From Tahibacter aquaticus (GTDB lineage Bacteria; Pseudomonadota; Gammaproteobacteria; Xanthomonadales; Rhodanobacteraceae), in contig NZ_SNZH01000004.1 in assembly GCF_004363655.1 (NCBI RefSeq), forward strand, positions 255,985 through 319,984: a stretch of DNA of 64,000 nt, in the 5' to 3' direction. The notes under the pieces are model-generated. The model saw only the letters and a program-made list of their open reading frames with translations, made no database searches and was not told where the DNA came from. Every line of letters starts with the position of its first letter. Positions within the stretch are counted from its first letter, which is position 1. Made by a program: the position numbers and the translations under genes. Shown in pieces: positions 39,560-47,119 of this stretch.

Positions 39560-40708
39560 ATGCCGATGAAGACCTTGCTCAAATTCGTCGCGCCGCTGGT
39601 GCTGATCCTGCTCTGCGAAGGCCTGTTCCGCCTCGGTGCGTGGGAGCCCATGACCAAGCCCGAGAGCCACGCAGGCACCAGCGTGCGGGTCAAGCGCGCA
39701 CTGCAGGATCCGGCGCTGCAAAAGCTCGATTTCGTCACCCTGGGCAGCTCGCGCCCGGTCTACGGCATCGACCACGAAGCGCTGGCCGCGCTGGCGCAGC
39801 AGCATGGCTATCTGCATGCCAACCTGAGCATGCCCGGCTCGCACTGGCTCACCATCGACGTGGTCACCGACTGGCTTGCGCGGCACCGGCCAGCCTTGCG
39901 CGGCGGTGTCATCGCGACGGATCTCACCTCGTTCCTGTATGCAGGCAACGGCAGCTACGAGCTGGGCATTGCCGCGCCATTCCGCACCTTCGCCGACGAT
40001 GCCACGGTCGCCGTGCACGTGCCATTCGAACTCAAGGACATGGCCAGCTGGGGTACGCATTCGGCGCTATACCAGTATCGCGAAGACATCCAGGATTTCG
40101 TGCGCCACCCGCGCCAGCGCCGTTCCGCACTGCAATGGTGGCGAGAGCGTCCGGCCGAGGAAATCATATTGCGCAATGCCAGCGATACGCGCGACATGTG
40201 CGCCTTCGGCGTGGATACGGTCGCGGCCTGCGACAAGGTGGAAGCCTCGACCGATCCCGCAGCCGACGGCCTCAAGCACCAGTGCAAGGAACTGCGTGGC
40301 GCCCTGGCCGGGCGCGCCGACTTCAGCGCGCAGGCGCGCCAGCAGCCCATGCCCGAGTACATGCAGCGCACGCGCGACGCGATCCGCAATCGCCTGAATG
40401 CGCTGCGCTGGCAGCAGCCGCCGGTAGTCGTGCTGATGCCGCTGACCGGCGCCTGGAAAGAAGTCAGTCCGCTTGGCCTGCACGAGTGGACGCTGAGCGT
40501 TCTGCAGCCGCTGGCCGACAGCGGACGCATCCGCCTCATCGACGCGACCGACTTTCTGCAAGATGATGCAAATTCCACCTGTCGCTATTATTTCGATTTC
40601 TACCACCAGAACGATGCCGGCCGGCAGCAGCTGATGGGCAGACTGCTGCCGCTGCTCGGTGCGGCGCTGTATCCAGCGTCCAGCAGCGGCACGGCGGCGG
40701 CACCATGA
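39560..40708 (+). CDS. SGNH/AlgX-AlgJ-like periplasmic partner of the MBOAT acyltransferase
   Basis: The protein has 382 residues. An N-terminal membrane anchor (about 4-21) precedes a periplasmic domain. FVTLGSSRPVYGID resembles the block I serine loop of SGNH hydrolases, and YYFDFYHQNDAGRQQL near the end supplies the Asp-x-x-His dyad of block V. These proteins accept the acyl group exported by the MBOAT protein and place it on the glycan. The start is three bases after the MBOAT stop, so the genes are co-translated. The assignment rests on context plus these two motifs. Confidence 0.75.
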   Translation: MPMKTLLKFVAPLVLILLCEGLFRLGAWEPMTKPESHAGTSVRVKRALQDPALQKLDFVTLGSSRPVYGIDHEALAALAQQHGYLHANLSMPGSHWLTIDVVTDWLARHRPALRGGVIATDLTSFLYAGNGSYELGIAAPFRTFADDATVAVHVPFELKDMASWGTHSALYQYREDIQDFVRHPRQRRSALQWWRERPAEEIILRNASDTRDMCAFGVDTVAACDKVEASTDPAADGLKHQCKELRGALAGRADFSAQARQQPMPEYMQRTRDAIRNRLNALRWQQPPVVVLMPLTGAWKEVSPLGLHEWTLSVLQPLADSGRIRLIDATDFLQDDANSTCRYYFDFYHQNDAGRQQLMGRLLPLLGAALYPASSSGTAAAP

Positions 40709-40724
40709 CGAGCAGCGCCGCGGC

Positions 40725-42566
40725 ATGAGCGCGGCCGCGCCCGGCTGGCGCGAGCGCGCAGGGGTCGACCTGCCCGGCCGCCTGCTCGCCGGTACGTTCC
40801 TCGCCGCTGCAGCGCTGTACCTGCTCACCGCATTCTGCGCGGTGGTCAATTTCGCCTGGCTGCAGCCGCTGTTCGACCAGTTCCGCCTCTACGATATTTA
40901 TCTGTCGCAGCCGTTTCCCGACAACGTGCTGCAGCTGGAAAACGGCCACCGGCCGATAGTGCCGGCGCTGCTGCGCCTGGCCGAAATCCATGCCTTCGCG
41001 GCCAACCAGAAACTGCAGGTCGTGCTGGGTACGGGCTTCGCCTTTGCCACGGCGCTGACGCTGGCGCTGCTGGCCTGGCGCGCGCCGCTGCCGCTGCCGG
41101 CACGCGCTGCCGGCGTCCTCGCCAGCGTGATCGGCGTGCTCTGGCTGGCCAACGCACGCATGCTGCTGCACGGCAACGAAGCCGTGCACGCCTACCTGGT
41201 CGCCCTTTGCGTGGTAAGCGCAGCACTGTGCTGCTACCGCGCGGGCCGCGATAACGCAACGCTCTGGCTGGGCCTCGCCAGCCTGTGCTGCGGCCTGGCC
41301 ACTTTCAGCTTCGGCGGCGGCATTGCGTCATTCGTCGCGGCCATCCTGCTGGCCTGGCTGCAGCGCGTGAACCTTCGTGCCCTGCTGTTGCCGGCAGTGA
41401 CCCTGTTCGCCTGCATCGGCGTCTATCTGTTTGTCCTGCCGGGCGACGCGAGCGTGCGCGAACAACTCGATATGCGGCCGCTGGCCCTGGCAGGCATGAC
41501 TGCGCGCTGGCTGTCCTCGCCCTGGATCGTCGCCTGGCTCGGCCTGGGCGATGCCGACCTGTATGGCTGGGCACAGGACTACGTGCGTGCACAGCCGCTG
41601 TCCGCCGCCATGATCGCCCTGGCCGAAGCGCCGCAACGCTGGACCGGGCTGCGCTGGACACAAACAGGTAGTGTCGGCATCGGCGCCGCAGGCATCGCCA
41701 CCTTCGGGCTGTTGCTGCTGCGACGCCTGCGCCAGCGCGAAAAACCGGACCGGCTGGAAACCGTCGCACTGGGCCTGTGCCTGTTTGCCCTGGCCACGGC
41801 GCTGGTGGTCTGCCTGGGCCGCCTGCAGTATCTGCAGCAATGGCCGATGCAGGCCTTTGCCGACCGCTATCTGGTATGGCCTTGCCTGTTCTGGCTGGGG
41901 CTGGCCCTGCTGCTGTTGCGCAGCATCGCGACACACCTGGGCAAAGCCGCACTGCACTGGGCATTGCTGCCTTGGCTGATACTGCCCGCCATCGCCTGGC
42001 CTGCACACGAACTGTGGACAGGCTGGGGCGCCAGCGTCTATCGCAATCTGCAGCAGTCAGCCGCATCGGCGCGTGCCGATGCGCTGGACGAACGCCATTT
42101 CGGCAGCAACCCTGCCGTGGCCGCAGATGTCACTTTGCGCACATTGCAATTTTTTCGCAACCGCCGCCTGGCCATGTATGCCGAACCGGGCAGCGACTGG
42201 CTGGGCCAGCAATTCCGCGGCGGGCTGCAAGCTGCCGGCACGCGCATCGCCGCCCACGCCCACACGCGGGAAGCGCTGCGCGATATGCGCGACGGCAGCC
42301 CCATTGCGCATTTCGACGGCTGGATCAGCTCTGGCGTACGCGCAGCCCACAAAACCGGCGAACTGGTAGTGCTGGACGCGGACAGCTACGTCGTCGGCTT
42401 TGCCGAGTTCAGTTTCATCCAGCCGATGGCCGCAGCCCTGCGCCTGGACCTGCCCAGAAAACGCGGCTACGACGGCTACATCCGCCATTACGACCCCGCG
42501 GCGCGCTACCGCCTGGTGCTGCTGCGCGATCTCGACGCAGATGGCGTGCTGTTGTATGAGTTCTAG
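40725..42566 (+). CDS. Large polytopic membrane protein of unknown function
   Basis: The protein has 613 residues. It has a basic N-terminus, then about eleven hydrophobic segments with a long first loop (DQFRLYDIYLSQPFPDNVLQ, ENGHRPIVPALLRL) and a soluble C-terminal domain of about 190 residues (from WTGWGASVYRNLQQ). The arrangement of an N-terminal membrane region with early acidic loop and a periplasmic tail resembles GT-C glycosyltransferases, but no decisive motif is visible. It sits between the SGNH partner and a second large membrane protein and is probably in the same operon. Confidence 0.65.
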   Translation: MSAAAPGWRERAGVDLPGRLLAGTFLAAAALYLLTAFCAVVNFAWLQPLFDQFRLYDIYLSQPFPDNVLQLENGHRPIVPALLRLAEIHAFAANQKLQVVLGTGFAFATALTLALLAWRAPLPLPARAAGVLASVIGVLWLANARMLLHGNEAVHAYLVALCVVSAALCCYRAGRDNATLWLGLASLCCGLATFSFGGGIASFVAAILLAWLQRVNLRALLLPAVTLFACIGVYLFVLPGDASVREQLDMRPLALAGMTARWLSSPWIVAWLGLGDADLYGWAQDYVRAQPLSAAMIALAEAPQRWTGLRWTQTGSVGIGAAGIATFGLLLLRRLRQREKPDRLETVALGLCLFALATALVVCLGRLQYLQQWPMQAFADRYLVWPCLFWLGLALLLLRSIATHLGKAALHWALLPWLILPAIAWPAHELWTGWGASVYRNLQQSAASARADALDERHFGSNPAVAADVTLRTLQFFRNRRLAMYAEPGSDWLGQQFRGGLQAAGTRIAAHAHTREALRDMRDGSPIAHFDGWISSGVRAAHKTGELVVLDADSYVVGFAEFSFIQPMAAALRLDLPRKRGYDGYIRHYDPAARYRLVLLRDLDADGVLLYEF

Positions 42567-42624
42567 CCACCCAACGCCGCCAACGCCGCCAGCGGCGTAC
42601 TTGCGTCCGTATCGAGCCTGAGGA

Positions 42625-44853
42625 ATGAGCACAACCACCCTGCCACCGGCTACTCGCACCGGCACACCGCCGCAACCCGCGGCGTATCGCCATGTCATCG
42701 CCGTGGGCGGCGCACTGGCTGCCTGCGCCATCGTCGCCTGGGGCCTGATCGTGCCAGGGCCGTTCGACTGGCAGCTGTCCCTGCCGCAAACCGTCGAAGG
42801 CGGCGCCGAAGCCATTTTGCTGATGCTTGCACTGGCCCTGCTGCAGGCCGTGCCGGGGCAGTCCTGGCGTCTGGCACTCAGTGGCGCCGTGGCCGCGCTC
42901 TACCTGCGCCGGCACGGTGTCGATGCGGCGGTGCTGCTGACCGTGTTCTATCTCGAATTCGCCATCGCCCTGGGCGCTGCAGTGCAGCGCGCCGCCGGTG
43001 CGGGCCTGCCGCGCAGCATCGAAGACTATCTGCGCTGTTTCCTGCTCGGCCTCGCTGCCTGGAGCGTGAGCGCCTGGAGCCTTTCCGCTTTCGGTCAGGG
43101 CCGCGCCCTGGATCTGCGCTATCTCAGCCTGCTGCTGCTGATTCCCGCACTATGGGCACGCGCACGCCCGCTGAGCCTGCACCTGTGGGCACGCAGCCAG
43201 CGCTGGGCCTGGGGCGAGCGTGCCTTGTTCGCCGTGCTCGCCGGCTGGATGCTGGTGCTGTATGCGCGGACCGAAGTGGCCTTCAGCTTCGATGGACTCT
43301 GGTACGGCCTGCGCCCGGAAGATGTACTGACCGCCGACGGCTCGGTGTTCGACGCGCTCGCACTGGTTTCGCCAGTGCATTATTTTCCCAAACTGTACGA
43401 AGTATTCCTGTTGCCGCTGAGCGGCCTCGGCGATGCCAGCGCACTGTCCGGCGTGACCATCCTCGTGCTGGGCCTGATTGCGCTGACCAGCGCGCGCATT
43501 GCCGCGCGCCTGGGCATCGCCAGCCGGCGCGCGCAGCTGGCCCTTGGCGCACTGGTACTCAGCCTGCCGGCCCTGGCCAATGCTGCGCTGGAACCCAAGC
43601 CCGACATTCTCTGCGCGCTGGCCCTGCTGCTGGCCTGGCTGTTCGGCGGCGACTGGCTTTTGCAGCGCCGCCCCGGCGATCTGGCCTGGGCACTGAGCGC
43701 AGCCGCCATTGCGCTGTCGTCCAAGCTGATCGCCGTGCCCTATCTTGGCCTGCTCGGCATCGCCCTGGCCGCAGGCTGGCGTGCCTGCGCACCCTCGCCC
43801 GCGACGACGCCGGCCGCGACATCGCAGCGCCTGGCCTGGATAGCCCTGGCGCTGGCCACGACGGCAGCCGCCTTCGTCATGGCACGTACCTGGCTGCTCG
43901 CCGGCATGCCGACCATAGGTCCCGACCCGCTTTACAAACTGTGGACAATGCTCGGATTCCACCTGCACGAACCGGCCGGCACCATGACCTGGGCTACGCC
44001 GCAGCAGTGGGACCAGGTACCCGGCCTTATCCTGGACTGGCTGCTGCGCCCGCACCGCATGGAACACATCGCGATCAGCTGGCCCGGCAATGTCTGGTTA
44101 TGGCTGCCGCTGTGCGGCCTGCTGCTGCGCAACCCGACACAGCACAGTGCCGCGCCTGCCGGCGCGTATCGCCTGAGTGGCGCAGCGCTGGCGCTGTGCG
44201 GCGCCGTGCTCGCGCTGGGCTGGCAGTACCACGCCCGCGGCAGCGACGGAAACTACTTCATCGTCGCCGTAGTCGCGGCGAGCACACTGGGTTTTGCCTT
44301 CGCCTGGCGCTGCGCCGGCAGCGCGCGCGCGCCGCGCGCCAGTCTGCTCGGCATCGTGCTGCTGTTTGCGGCGTTCCAGGCCGGCTATGCCTTCGTCAGC
44401 GCGGCCTGGACACCGGGTACGCGCGCTTTCGATCTGGATTTCCTGCGCAGCCCGCGCGACCTGCGCCAGGCCGACGAAGAGGCGCTCAAGAGCGCCACGC
44501 TGCAGGACATCGCCTATTTCCTGCGCGCCCGTGACCATGTCGCCCGCGTCATCGGCTGTGCGCCGTTCCGCCCGGGAGTCGCCTTGCCGGCGCGTTTCGA
44601 AGACCTGCCTGCCATCACTCTGTCGCGGCCCGAATACACGCGCAACCCTGCTGCGGTACTTGCCTATATGCGCCGTTTCGGCATCCAGTATCTGCTGCTG
44701 CCGCGGCCAGATCCGGACAAACCCGAAACGGTACACACCGCCGACGACGATCTGTGCAAACCCGGCCAAGGCGCTCCTGCGGGAACGCGCCTGCTGATCG
44801 AGAGCACACGTTTCCGCCTGCTCGAACCCGTGCCCGCCACCGCGGCGCACTAG
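42625..44853 (+). CDS. Large polytopic membrane protein, GT-C-like
   Basis: The protein has 742 residues and about fourteen to sixteen hydrophobic segments. The loop FSFDGLWYGLRPEDVLTADG followed by SPVHYFPKLYEVFLLPLSGL has the Asp-containing aromatic character of GT-C glycosyltransferase first loops. A C-terminal periplasmic domain of about 140 residues ends the protein (IGCAPFRPGVALPARFEDLP, YLLLPRPDPDKP). Together with the two similar proteins upstream it may add sugars from a lipid carrier to a surface glycan or protein. The family is inferred from pattern only. Confidence 0.68.
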   Translation: MSTTTLPPATRTGTPPQPAAYRHVIAVGGALAACAIVAWGLIVPGPFDWQLSLPQTVEGGAEAILLMLALALLQAVPGQSWRLALSGAVAALYLRRHGVDAAVLLTVFYLEFAIALGAAVQRAAGAGLPRSIEDYLRCFLLGLAAWSVSAWSLSAFGQGRALDLRYLSLLLLIPALWARARPLSLHLWARSQRWAWGERALFAVLAGWMLVLYARTEVAFSFDGLWYGLRPEDVLTADGSVFDALALVSPVHYFPKLYEVFLLPLSGLGDASALSGVTILVLGLIALTSARIAARLGIASRRAQLALGALVLSLPALANAALEPKPDILCALALLLAWLFGGDWLLQRRPGDLAWALSAAAIALSSKLIAVPYLGLLGIALAAGWRACAPSPATTPAATSQRLAWIALALATTAAAFVMARTWLLAGMPTIGPDPLYKLWTMLGFHLHEPAGTMTWATPQQWDQVPGLILDWLLRPHRMEHIAISWPGNVWLWLPLCGLLLRNPTQHSAAPAGAYRLSGAALALCGAVLALGWQYHARGSDGNYFIVAVVAASTLGFAFAWRCAGSARAPRASLLGIVLLFAAFQAGYAFVSAAWTPGTRAFDLDFLRSPRDLRQADEEALKSATLQDIAYFLRARDHVARVIGCAPFRPGVALPARFEDLPAITLSRPEYTRNPAAVLAYMRRFGIQYLLLPRPDPDKPETVHTADDDLCKPGQGAPAGTRLLIESTRFRLLEPVPATAAH

Positions 44854-44863
44854 GAAGCAACAA

Positions 44864-46057
44864 ATGGAAGATTTCCACTGGATACTGCTGGCCCTGACCC
44901 TGATCGCCGCCGCCCGCGCTTGGCTAGGCCCGCCCCCCGTGCGCATCGAGACCGCCGCCGCGCCGGTGCGGCGCTGGCGCAGCCTGGGCCAGGCCATGGC
45001 CGCGCCGGGCGACAATCTGTTGCTGCTGCGCCTGCTCGCTGCCTCGGCGGTGATCTACGGCCATAGCTACGCGCTGTGCGGCATTCCCGGTGCGGTCGAC
45101 CATATTGCGCGGCATAACTGGGGCTACGGCCTGTATTCCGGCTCCATCGCGGTGCAGGTGTTCTTCGTCGTCAGCGGCTTTCTCGTCAGCGGCGCCTGGC
45201 TGCGCCGGCCCGACCTGGCCTTCTTCCTGCGCTCGCGCGTGCTGCGCATCGTGCCGGCTTACCTGGCCTGCCTGGTCATCAGCGCGCTGGTCCTCGGCGG
45301 CCTGCTGACCACCTTGCCGCGCAGCGACTATTTCGCCCACGCGGACACCTGGCGCTACATCTGGAAAAATCTCACTTTCAGCACCGAAATGGCCTGGACT
45401 CTGCCTGGCGTATTCACCGGCAACCCGCTGCCGAACACCGTCAACGGCTCCCTCTGGACCCTCGTCGTCGAAGTGCGCGTCTACCTGTGGCTGGCCATCT
45501 TCGGTCTGCTCGGCCTGCTCGACCGGCGCGAGCGGCTGTTCTACGCCCTGGCCATCCTGGCTGCGTACCTGTACGCGCCGCTGACCCTGCCGATGATGCC
45601 GATGAACGAATTCCTGCGCCTGGGCGGCTTCTTCGCCGCCGGCTGCGCCTTCTATCGCTGGCGCGACGACATTCCGTTCCACGGCGGCCTTGTCGTCGTA
45701 CTCGCCGCGCTGGCCGTGATCGCCCACGGCAGCGAATGGTTCATGCCGCTGTACGGTCTGGCGCTGGCCTATGCCGTGTTCTGGTTTGCCTACGGGCCCC
45801 GGTTCCTGCTGTTCTTCAACCGGCTGGGCGACTATTCCTACGGCGTCTATCTCTGGGGCTTTCCACTGCAGCAGCTCGTTGCGCTATGGCTGCCCACGCC
45901 GACACCGACGCGTATCACCCTGATCGCCCTGCCGCTGGCGCTGATCGCCGGCGCCTTGTCCTGGCATCTGCTGGAACAGCCCATGCTGCGTTTCAAGCGC
46001 CGGCGTGCGGCGGAGTCTTTCCCCGCGCCGACACCGGCACCGGCAGGCGCGGCATGA
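44864..46057 (+). CDS. Acyltransferase-3 family membrane O-acyltransferase
   Basis: The protein has 397 residues. The OafA/YrhL-type core is present: RLLAASAVIYGHSYAL with the R-x10-H signature, FFVVSGFLVSGAWLRRPDLA, FLRSRVLRIVPAYLA and NGSLWTLVVEVRVYLWLAIFG, then the later GDYSYGVYLWGFPLQQL. Around ten transmembrane helices. Such enzymes O-acetylate surface polysaccharides from the inner membrane. AGGA lies eight bases before the ATG. It is the last gene of the locus and faces the convergent gene at 46114. Confidence 0.9.
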   Translation: MEDFHWILLALTLIAAARAWLGPPPVRIETAAAPVRRWRSLGQAMAAPGDNLLLLRLLAASAVIYGHSYALCGIPGAVDHIARHNWGYGLYSGSIAVQVFFVVSGFLVSGAWLRRPDLAFFLRSRVLRIVPAYLACLVISALVLGGLLTTLPRSDYFAHADTWRYIWKNLTFSTEMAWTLPGVFTGNPLPNTVNGSLWTLVVEVRVYLWLAIFGLLGLLDRRERLFYALAILAAYLYAPLTLPMMPMNEFLRLGGFFAAGCAFYRWRDDIPFHGGLVVVLAALAVIAHGSEWFMPLYGLALAYAVFWFAYGPRFLLFFNRLGDYSYGVYLWGFPLQQLVALWLPTPTPTRITLIALPLALIAGALSWHLLEQPMLRFKRRRAAESFPAPTPAPAGAA

Positions 46058-46062
46058 TGCGG

Positions 46063-46084
46063 CGCCGGCGCCTTGGCGCCGGCG
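46063..46084. repeat. 10-bp perfect GC hairpin between convergent genes
   Basis: CGCCGGCGCC (46063-46072) is inverted at 46075-46084 with a TT loop, seven bases after the acyltransferase stop. There is no T tract, so it is a possible but weak terminator or transcript-end stabiliser. Confidence 0.45.
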
Positions 46085-46113
46085 TACTCCCATAATGAAT
46101 CTTCGCCTGGAAA

Positions 46114-47052
46114 TTAACCGGCCGGCGCATTGCGCGATGAGCGCGCAATGCGCCGGCGCCGCCAATAGTTCACTTTTAGGATAACTTCCGGCGCTTTCGG
46201 CTCGTTGCACTGTGCCTGGTACGGTTCCGGTATGGTTCGCTCGAGATAGCCTTGCGCAATGGGAATAGGCTGCCGGCTGGCGGCAAACCGGTAGAGTATC
46301 GCTGCCAAAACCAGAGCAGCGGCGTAGACGAGATCGACCCAGCCTGAGTATTCGTGGATTCGCGACCAGGAGCAGTTGACGAACTCCAGCACTGGTCCGC
46401 TGCAACTCCCCGGGACGAAACTCGCCACGGCAAGGAAATAGCCCGCAATCGCCAGTGCCGCCAGCAAGAAGGTCGTCGCCCACCGCGGCGTGGAATAGCT
46501 GCCGGCAACCGCCCAGGGTTGCTGGCGTTCCAATACCAATGTATCGGTAGCAAGTTTCGGCAACGATTTCAGGTGCAGCACTTCCGCCAGATTCAACGGC
46601 GTTTCCGCGTCTCCCGACGCCGCTCGCTCGTCCTGCGCAGCGACCAGTGCCGGCTGCAGCTTGGCGACGACCTTGCTCATGATTTCCGGCGCATCCAGTT
46701 CGAACAACCAGGTATCGAGTGCCGGAAGCGTATCGAAATAGATATCCCAGATACCTTTGTGGAGCTTCGTGCTGTCTTCCTTGATGTCCTTGGGGCCGGC
46801 ACGGATCGCCGTGTTCTGCAGATCGTCATGCGGGAAGACCTCGATACGCAGGCGGTATCCGCCGTCCAGGTCCACGTCTTCCAGATTTTGCAGGAATACA
46901 CGCAACCGCTTCTTGTCGCCGGCGCCGATGCCGCGTGTGCTGTACAACGCGATGGAATGCTTCGATATGTAGCCCAGAAAGCGATAGCCGAACAGAAAGT
47001 AGATCAGCCAGGGAAGAATCTGCAGGAACAGCAGAAACAGAGGATTGATCAT
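46114..47052 (-). CDS. Uncharacterised membrane protein
   Basis: The protein has 312 residues. An N-terminal hydrophobic segment (about 4-28) is followed by a soluble region of about 165 residues with a possible beta-rich domain (YRLRIEVFPHDDLQN, LHKGIWDIYFDTLPALDTW). Two more transmembrane segments (191-213 and 238-256) lead to a basic C-terminus. Four cysteines lie outside the membrane (SFVPGSCSG, FVNCSWS, QCNEPK). I do not recognise the family. It starts 67 bases after the dCache-PAS gene and may be co-transcribed with it. Its last codons lie within a 16-bp hairpin. Confidence 0.6.
   Translation of the reverse strand: MINPLFLLFLQILPWLIYFLFGYRFLGYISKHSIALYSTRGIGAGDKKRLRVFLQNLEDVDLDGGYRLRIEVFPHDDLQNTAIRAGPKDIKEDSTKLHKGIWDIYFDTLPALDTWLFELDAPEIMSKVVAKLQPALVAAQDERAASGDAETPLNLAEVLHLKSLPKLATDTLVLERQQPWAVAGSYSTPRWATTFLLAALAIAGYFLAVASFVPGSCSGPVLEFVNCSWSRIHEYSGWVDLVYAAALVLAAILYRFAASRQPIPIAQGYLERTIPEPYQAQCNEPKAPEVILKVNYWRRRRIARSSRNAPAG
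46121..46157 (-). terminator. 16-bp hairpin overlapping the end of the 46114-47052 gene
   Basis: GCCGGCGCATTGCGCG (46121-46136) is exactly inverted at 46142-46157 with a 5-base loop. On the minus strand it encodes the last residues of the membrane protein and is followed by CGGTTAATTTCC, which contains the stop codon. The T content after the stem is modest, so termination is plausible but not certain. Confidence 0.5.
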
Positions 47053-47119
47053 CGGGCAGTATTCCTTCAATTTGCCGCAAAAAATGCCAGGCACACACCA
47101 GACTTCGCCCAAGGCGCGC

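Noticed and set aside
38014-40566. 850-codon plus-strand frame overlapping the MBOAT and SGNH genes
   Set aside because: It is an out-of-frame shadow: Arg/Ala/Pro-rich and without membrane segments, whereas the other frame gives a clear MBOAT protein.
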